The notes under the pieces are model-generated. The model was given only the letters and a program-made list of their open reading frames with translations, did no database searches and was not told the origin of the DNA. Below are positions 59,616 through 64,000 of a stretch of 64,000 bases of DNA, piece after piece. Numbering within the stretch: the stretch's first letter is position 1; each line of letters begins with the position of its first letter. The position numbers were made by a program, and so were the translations under genes. This stretch comes from Candidatus Phosphitivorax anaerolimi (GTDB lineage Bacteria > Desulfobacterota > Desulfomonilia > UBA1062): contig MPOS01000034.1 of the NCBI GenBank assembly GCA_001896555.1, forward strand, positions 233,315-297,314, written 5' to 3'.

Positions 59616-60148
59616 GTTTGCCCTCCTTCTCTTTTTGTCGATAGAATCCTTTTTCCGTCCAGATAAAAATTTCGGCCCAATGATGGTTGATGTCCCAGCG
59701 AAACGACGGGTGCTTACCTTATGTCATCTGATAGTCTCCTCCTTTTTCAATCCCCTTTGTTTGAGGCGTTTTTCGCGGGCATTTCTTCATCGCCGGCCAG
59801 ATCCCGCACATCATGCTGGAATGGGAGAGATGACGGCGTCCGGCTGCATATCTCATCCGGCGATCTGTATTCCAGCGACTGTTGCGGCCTTTTTAGATAT
59901 GGTGGAATTTGAATTTCCGGGATATCTCCTGTACCGCATGCTCGACCCGCCCATATTCGTTGCTGCAGCTTCTCCTCTTGTTGTTCATGGCGTACCGGTT
60001 TATCACGTCTGTCCCGGACCTTTGATCAAAGCGTCTGACACCCTGTGGGCTATCCGCCGGGGTTGTCTTAATAAGCGAATTCCATTATACCTCTTTGGCT
60101 CGTCACTCGGCAAGAAGACGAAAGGATTACTATTGCGCATCTGCTATA
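59616..60148. other. 533-bp region between phaJ and the GAF gene without a supported gene
   Basis: Open frames here (for example a 190-codon plus-strand frame from 59614) have no family match and overlap phaJ's RBS, so I do not call them. A 12-bp palindrome CTTTGATCAAAG lies at 60020-60031. No clear terminator was found after the GAF gene. Confidence 0.45.
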
Positions 60149-61201
60149 CTAAAACCACATCCGGTGGCTCCAGATGTCCTGTTTGAGATCCTGCATGTCT
60201 TCCTTGAGCATGAGGTACAGCGAAGCATTGCGAATAGCGAGCCCGCCCTGATGGGCAATGGCCGTGGCGAGCTTGATCTCGTCTTCGGTAAACTCCCTGC
60301 GTATGCCGCTGTAAAGACGGAGCACGCCGATCACCTCATCCATTGCTTTTATTGGAACACAGAGGATGGATACGATTCCTTCAGCCTTCTTCTCCTTCTT
60401 GTACTGCACGCCCGCTGCCTGGGATGCATCGCAGATCGCGACCACCTTGCCCTGAAGTGCTTCGGCAATGCTCTCTTCCGCATAGACCGGGCCCTTGTTG
60501 AGGTAGGCCTCGCTCAGTCCATAGCTGGTGACCAGCTTTAAGACCTTTTTTTCCCTGTCCAGAAGCCTGACCGATACGGCCTTTACCCCGAACGTGCGCG
60601 CCACGTCCACGGTCAGGATCTCCATGATGTTCTTGATATCCAGGCTGGAATTGATACTCGCCGAGAGATCGAGGAAGAGTTCGGTATTCTTCCGGATCTG
60701 CTCCACCAGCCGGGCGCGTTCGATGGCCATGCCTCCCTGTTCGGCCAGAGCGGTGAGGAACTCGATCTCATCGCTTGAGAACCTGCGGTGCTTGGCGGTG
60801 TACAGGCCGAGAACGCCAATCACCAGATCTCTGGCCATGACCGGCACTACCAGGATGGAGGCGATTCCCTCGGCCTTTTTCAGCTCGTGATGGTGGACGC
60901 GCGGGTCCTTCGTGGCATCGTATATGGCGATGTAGCCTTTTGTGAGAATCTCCTCGGCAGCCCGCTTTGCCTCGCTGGGCTCCATATGGAGATAGTCTTT
61001 GGACAGGCCCCTCTGCGCTATGGGGAAGTACAGCGAGTCTTTCCTGGTTTCATCCTGCATGAACAGGCTCGCGGCCTTGCCATCCATGGTTTCGATAGCG
61101 CTTCGGACGATCAGATCCAGCAGACCCTCCTTCTCAAGGGTGGTCCCGAATGCCCTGCTTACCCTGCAAATTGTCGAAAAAAAGTTCCTTTTTTCCGGCA
61201 T
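60149..61201 (-). CDS. Double GAF-domain sensor protein
   Basis: 350 residues from the ATG at 61201 (GAGGAG RBS). Two GAF domains (about 20-165 and 185-330) with parallel elements: SLFMQDETRKDSLYF, IASILVVPVMARDLVIGVLGLYT, FLTALAEQGGMAIERARL in the first and LLDREKKVLKLV, IVSILCVPIKAMDEVIGVLRLYSG, TAIAHQGGLAIRNASLY in the second. No output domain such as kinase, cyclase or GGDEF. It may bind a small molecule and regulate a partner. The start lies inside the end of the PhaC gene (68-nt overlap), implying coupling. Confidence 0.85.
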   Translation of the reverse strand: MPEKRNFFSTICRVSRAFGTTLEKEGLLDLIVRSAIETMDGKAASLFMQDETRKDSLYFPIAQRGLSKDYLHMEPSEAKRAAEEILTKGYIAIYDATKDPRVHHHELKKAEGIASILVVPVMARDLVIGVLGLYTAKHRRFSSDEIEFLTALAEQGGMAIERARLVEQIRKNTELFLDLSASINSSLDIKNIMEILTVDVARTFGVKAVSVRLLDREKKVLKLVTSYGLSEAYLNKGPVYAEESIAEALQGKVVAICDASQAAGVQYKKEKKAEGIVSILCVPIKAMDEVIGVLRLYSGIRREFTEDEIKLATAIAHQGGLAIRNASLYLMLKEDMQDLKQDIWSHRMWF

Positions 61202-62390
61202 GACTCGACTCCTCGCTCCTTTTGAGGCTGGGAGACATATTTTTCGCGGAGGTACGCATCCTCCTGGAGGCGCTCTCCGTATGATCTTTTCCGGCAGGCT
61301 CATATCGATCTTCGCGCGCTTTAAGCCAGTTGACGATCTTGGGGGCGAATTCCTTCTGGGTCTTGGAACTCACATAGATGCCGATATGGCCGGTATCGAG
61401 GCACACATTTTCGGTGTCCCTGCTGCCCACTACGCTGGTGATCTTCTCGGCTGCTTCCGGAGGCACCAGATGGTCATACTGAGCATAGATGTTGAGCATG
61501 GGCATGGTGATTTTCCGCAGGTCGACATGCCTCCCTCCGATCATCAGCCCGTTCTCGATCAGGAGGTTTTTCTGGTACAGATCCTTGATGAACTGCCTGA
61601 ACGTCTCACCCGGAACGTCCGGGCTGTCGAAAATCCATTTTTCCATCCTCACGAAGTTTTCGACAAAGGGCTTGTTGTCCATGTTTTCCATAAACCCGAT
61701 ATACTTGTCTATCATCAGGCGCGCCGGGTTGAGCAGGAGAAAGCCGAAGTTCATGAGGTCTCCGGGCATATTGCCGAAGGTGTCGATCATCTTGTCCACA
61801 TCCAGCCATTTCATCCAGATATGCAGCAGCCCCTGACGGGTGTCGAAGTTGGTCGGACAGACCGTGGTCACCAGGTTTTTAACCTTGTGGGGATGCAGAG
61901 CAGAGTAGATCACGCAGAACGTACCCCCCATGCAGATGCCCATGAGATTTATCTGCTCGACCTTTTCCCGCTCCAGAACGAAATCGACGATATTGTCCAT
62001 ATAGCCGTTCACGTGGTCGTCGATGGTAAGGAACTTGTCTTTATAGGTGGGGTACCCCCAGTCCACCATATACAGATTGATCCCGTTGGCCAGAAAGTTT
62101 TTCACCACACTCCGCTGAGGCTGCAGATCAAGCATGGTCTCGCGGTTGATGAGGGCGTAGACGACCAGCAGGGGTGTTTTCATGGTCTGTTCTGTTGATT
62201 GGGCGGCGCGATAGTGCTTGAGTTTTACACGGTCTTCTTCATACACCACCTCGTAGGGGGTCGTGGCGATCTCGGTATCGAGATTGCTCAGCAGGACATC
62301 CGTTGCCTTCTGCACCCGCATCTGGTGCACTTCCGCCTGCTCGGCAAGGTGCTTCAGGATCATGTCGACCGGGATTTTCGGTTTCTCCAT
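61134..62390 (-). CDS. phaC: Class III PHA synthase catalytic subunit
   Basis: 418 residues. Class III PhaC with catalytic triad Cys 153 (MGICMGG), Asp 306 (YAQYDHLVPP) and His 335 (DTGHIGIYV). Also LVVYALINRETMLDLQP, YMVDWGYPTYKDKFL, and CPTNFDTRQGLLHIW. Typical class III length is about 355; here an extra, charged C-terminal tail of about 55 residues overlaps the start of the GAF gene. Polymerises (R)-3-hydroxyacyl-CoA into PHA as a complex with PhaE, encoded 16 bp upstream. Confidence 0.95.
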   Translation of the reverse strand: MEKPKIPVDMILKHLAEQAEVHQMRVQKATDVLLSNLDTEIATTPYEVVYEEDRVKLKHYRAAQSTEQTMKTPLLVVYALINRETMLDLQPQRSVVKNFLANGINLYMVDWGYPTYKDKFLTIDDHVNGYMDNIVDFVLEREKVEQINLMGICMGGTFCVIYSALHPHKVKNLVTTVCPTNFDTRQGLLHIWMKWLDVDKMIDTFGNMPGDLMNFGFLLLNPARLMIDKYIGFMENMDNKPFVENFVRMEKWIFDSPDVPGETFRQFIKDLYQKNLLIENGLMIGGRHVDLRKITMPMLNIYAQYDHLVPPEAAEKITSVVGSRDTENVCLDTGHIGIYVSSKTQKEFAPKIVNWLKAREDRYEPAGKDHTESASRRMRTSAKNMSPSLKRSEESSHAGKKELFFDNLQGKQGIRDHP

Positions 62391-62406
62391 AGCGTCTCCT
62401 TTCCTG

Positions 62407-63291
62407 CTATTCCTTGCTTTTCGCCTTTTCGAGAGAGCGGACTTTCTTTTTCAGCAGATAGACCTCCTTGCAGAGGTCTTCCATCTCTCTCCTTGAGGGA
62501 ACCGGCAGGGACTGAAGCATGTCCTGGAGAATTCTGCTGCGTGCTGAAAGATAGTCTTCCAGGGCATCCACTGTCTCCTTAAGTGTTTTGTTGTACTCGG
62601 GCGACTGAAAGAGCGTCATGAAGTGCCCTTCGAGGGTCTTGACCCACATCTGATAGTAGGCCCGGGAGTCTTCGGGCAGATTGCCCGAACGGGTAAGCTC
62701 CTCGATCTTCTCATGCATCATGCGATAGGTCTTTTCAAACGGCAGCCTGAGAAGATGGAGAAACTCCGCCAGGGACGTGCTGAAAATATTGAGCTTATCC
62801 AGGGCCTGGTTGACTCTCTCCTGGTAGAACCTGCTCAGCCCGAGCTGCGGTATATTGAAAAACTGCCTGATTTCCTTCTGATAAATCTCGGACCATGCCC
62901 GAAGGGTTTCCTGATCGATAGCATCGAAGTGGTAAGAATCCACGCTGTTTCCTATTCTCCCGATCTTATCGATGATCTGCTGTTGCAGAGCGAAATATCC
63001 CTTCATTCCCGTGATAAGGAGGGTTGTCGTGATGTCGGGGAGAATCCTTGCGGTGCGCAGAATCGAATCCATTGCCGATGGCTCGCTCATGGCCGACGAG
63101 AGGGCATGGTAGGTTTTCATCATCGCGGTGTATGCCTCTACGGAGATGCGCTCGGTCTGCTTCGACCGCCTGTCATCATCAGCCGGACCGCCGTCTTCCC
63201 GTCCTGTTTCGCCCCAGAACCTGCCGGCGGCCTTGAGCCACTCCGTGACCATGGTCTGCAGATCGGGCCCAGTGTGTTCGTTCTCGCTCAT
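62407..63291 (-). CDS. phaE: Class III PHA synthase subunit PhaE
   Basis: 294 residues from the ATG at 63291 (GAGG-type RBS). Contains the PhaE region with FYQERVNQALDKLNIFSTSLAEFLHLLRLPFEKTYR-like helices (described in parts), FFNIPQLGLSR, YQMWVKTLEGHFMTLFQSPEY and a C-terminal coiled coil (LCKEVYLLKKKVRSLEKAK). PhaE has no catalytic residues but is needed for activity of PhaC in class III systems. First gene of a phaE-phaC-GAF run; a TTGACA lies upstream (63411-63406, minus strand) without a good -10. Confidence 0.92.
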   Translation of the reverse strand: MSENEHTGPDLQTMVTEWLKAAGRFWGETGREDGGPADDDRRSKQTERISVEAYTAMMKTYHALSSAMSEPSAMDSILRTARILPDITTTLLITGMKGYFALQQQIIDKIGRIGNSVDSYHFDAIDQETLRAWSEIYQKEIRQFFNIPQLGLSRFYQERVNQALDKLNIFSTSLAEFLHLLRLPFEKTYRMMHEKIEELTRSGNLPEDSRAYYQMWVKTLEGHFMTLFQSPEYNKTLKETVDALEDYLSARSRILQDMLQSLPVPSRREMEDLCKEVYLLKKKVRSLEKAKSKE

Positions 63292-63526
63292 GAACCACCT
63301 CGTTCCTTTGTCATTTGAATGGGCAGGCAGCTTCCTCTTGCAGGGGTAAAACGCAAGCCTCCTAAGGGAAAACCATAAGAGTGAAAGTAAGAGGATGGGA
63401 AAAATTGTCAATGGATCCCGGCTGAGGGAAACGAATGGACCCTGACCGGCATCGGCCCAGGAAGGGCATATATCGGATGGAAAGGATACAGGCTTAAAGG
63501 CCCGATCTGTGATAGGGAAAAGTGCC

Positions 63527-63555
63527 TTGACAATGAAAAAGGAGTTGCTTATAAG
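63527..63555 (+). promoter_or_regulatory. Strong sigma-70 promoter for tRNA-Gly
   Basis: TTGACA (63527-63532), 17-bp spacer, TATAAG (63550-63555). Expected start point about 8 nt before the mature tRNA. Confidence 0.8.
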
Positions 63556-63570
63556 GTGGTTTGTTTTTGG

Positions 63571-63645
63571 GCGGGAATAACTCAGTGGTAGAGTGTAACC
63601 TTGCCAAGGTTAAAGTCGCGGGTTCGAATCCCGTTTCCCGCTCCA
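63571..63645 (+). tRNA. tRNA-Gly (GCC)
   Basis: Acceptor GCGGGAA pairs with TTCCCGC, TPsiC loop GGTTCGAATCC, anticodon GCC at 63603-63605 in loop TTGCCAA, stem TAACC/GGTTA. Discriminator T and an encoded CCA (63643-63645). Reads GGC and GGU codons. Confidence 0.97.
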
Positions 63646-63934
63646 ACCTTTTCTTTTCCACCATCCCTGTTTTCCCTTATCCTCAAAACCGGTGTACAGG
63701 ATCGAGGTCGAGTCTCAACATACGGCATGACTCCATGATGACCTGGCTTCCTGCCCCTATCTGCGAGGAGCTGGTTTGTTCGCTCCCATAGGTCTTTTTT
63801 AATATGATACCTGCTTGATTCGCGGGTGTTGCTTTTGGGAAGCTTTAAAGATGGGGGCGAGAATAGTGCTTGGGGAGTGTGGGTTCGAGGGGATTGACGG
63901 GCGAACTGGAATCATCTCCTGATGCAGTCACGTA
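63646..63934. other. Region after tRNA-Gly without an identified gene
   Basis: 289 bp with no supported gene or terminator; the small open frames are not convincing. It leads into the palindrome at the window edge. Confidence 0.4.
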
Positions 63935-64000
63935 TGCCGGCAGGGCGATCCCATCGACTCGCTAAAGCTCAAACAGATGGGATCGCTTTTCCTGCCGGCA
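63935..64000. repeat. Long imperfect palindrome at the right window edge
   Basis: Outer arms TGCCGGCAGG (63935-63944) and CCTGCCGGCA (63991-64000), inner arms CGATCCCATC (63946-63955) and GATGGGATCG (63976-63985), loop of 20 nt, with 1 nt against 5 nt unpaired between the arms. May continue beyond the window. Could be a repeated extragenic palindrome, a small RNA hairpin or a mobile-element end. Confidence 0.6.

Noticed and set aside
59614..60186. 190-codon plus-strand frame downstream of phaJ
   Set aside because: Starts inside the phaJ RBS region, has no RBS of its own or family match, and ends inside the GAF gene.
1..64000. CRISPR arrays, rRNA genes, insertion sequences and prophage genes
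   Set aside because: No regularly spaced direct repeats, rRNA-like conserved sequence, transposase or phage structural gene was seen on either strand.

Overview
The window is a dense stretch of bacterial chromosome, roughly 60% G+C, with genes on both strands, short gaps, many 4-bp start/stop overlaps and good Shine-Dalgarno sequences. The gene content points to an anaerobic member of the Desulfobacterota (former Deltaproteobacteria) that metabolises fatty acids. The evidence is class III (PhaC/PhaE) polyhydroxyalkanoate synthesis, ETF with acyl-CoA dehydrogenase, a trifunctional-type beta-oxidation pair, an NDP-forming acyl-CoA synthetase subunit, rubrerythrin, and a methionine synthase whose reactivation domain is a separate gene. 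The species cannot be named from sequence alone.

Layout. 1-6227: purL (PurS-PurL fusion, cut by the left edge), a DksA-type zinc-finger protein and moeA on the minus strand, then an HDOD protein translationally coupled to a GAF/class III nucleotide cyclase. 6356-9852: a promoter, thiolase and crotonase/3-hydroxyacyl-CoA dehydrogenase fusion, and a strong terminator. 9961-17267: a housekeeping run rho-rpmE-prfA-prmC-murA-hisD-cca. 17470-26559: CBS/ACT protein, DUF167-DivIVA-YggT (minus), smc, a MinD/FlhG-like ATPase, a DUF364 protein coupled to moaA, and a PilZ protein. 26719-32393: a TetR-controlled exporter of the YhiI-RbbA-YhhJ type. 32585-39842: a B12-binding-type radical SAM protein, a ketopantoate-reductase-like protein with an NDP-forming acyl-CoA synthetase alpha subunit, and the split MetH. 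39848-44934: thiol and oxidative-stress genes (TlpA, CcdA, thioredoxin, flavodoxin, rubrerythrin, a thioredoxin-fold protein, a peroxiredoxin) and a gamma-type carbonic anhydrase.

45090-52913 is a fatty-acid module: etfBA divergent from histidine phosphatase, acyl-CoA dehydrogenase, TetR, APH-type kinase, SDR and 3-hydroxyacyl-CoA dehydrogenase genes. The kinase/dehydrogenase/SDR combination matches the parts of the levulinate (Lva) and ACAD10/ACAD11 pathways, which break down 4-hydroxyacyl-CoAs through a phosphorylated intermediate. I regard this as the most interesting functional prediction here.

53412-63291 is a large PHA locus: three PhaC-family enzymes, two PhaE-like subunits, the regulator PhaR, three paralogous phasin-like proteins, a MaoC-type (R)-hydratase (PhaJ) and a GAF protein. 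Two 11-bp palindromes of form TTGC-N3-GCAA lie directly upstream of PHA genes and are candidate PhaR operators. The window ends with a tRNA-Gly(GCC) and a long palindrome at the right edge.

The two lipid modules probably feed each other. Beta-oxidation intermediates (enoyl-CoA, 3-hydroxyacyl-CoA) can be drained by PhaJ and the synthases into storage granules. The TetR proteins and PhaR probably set the balance.
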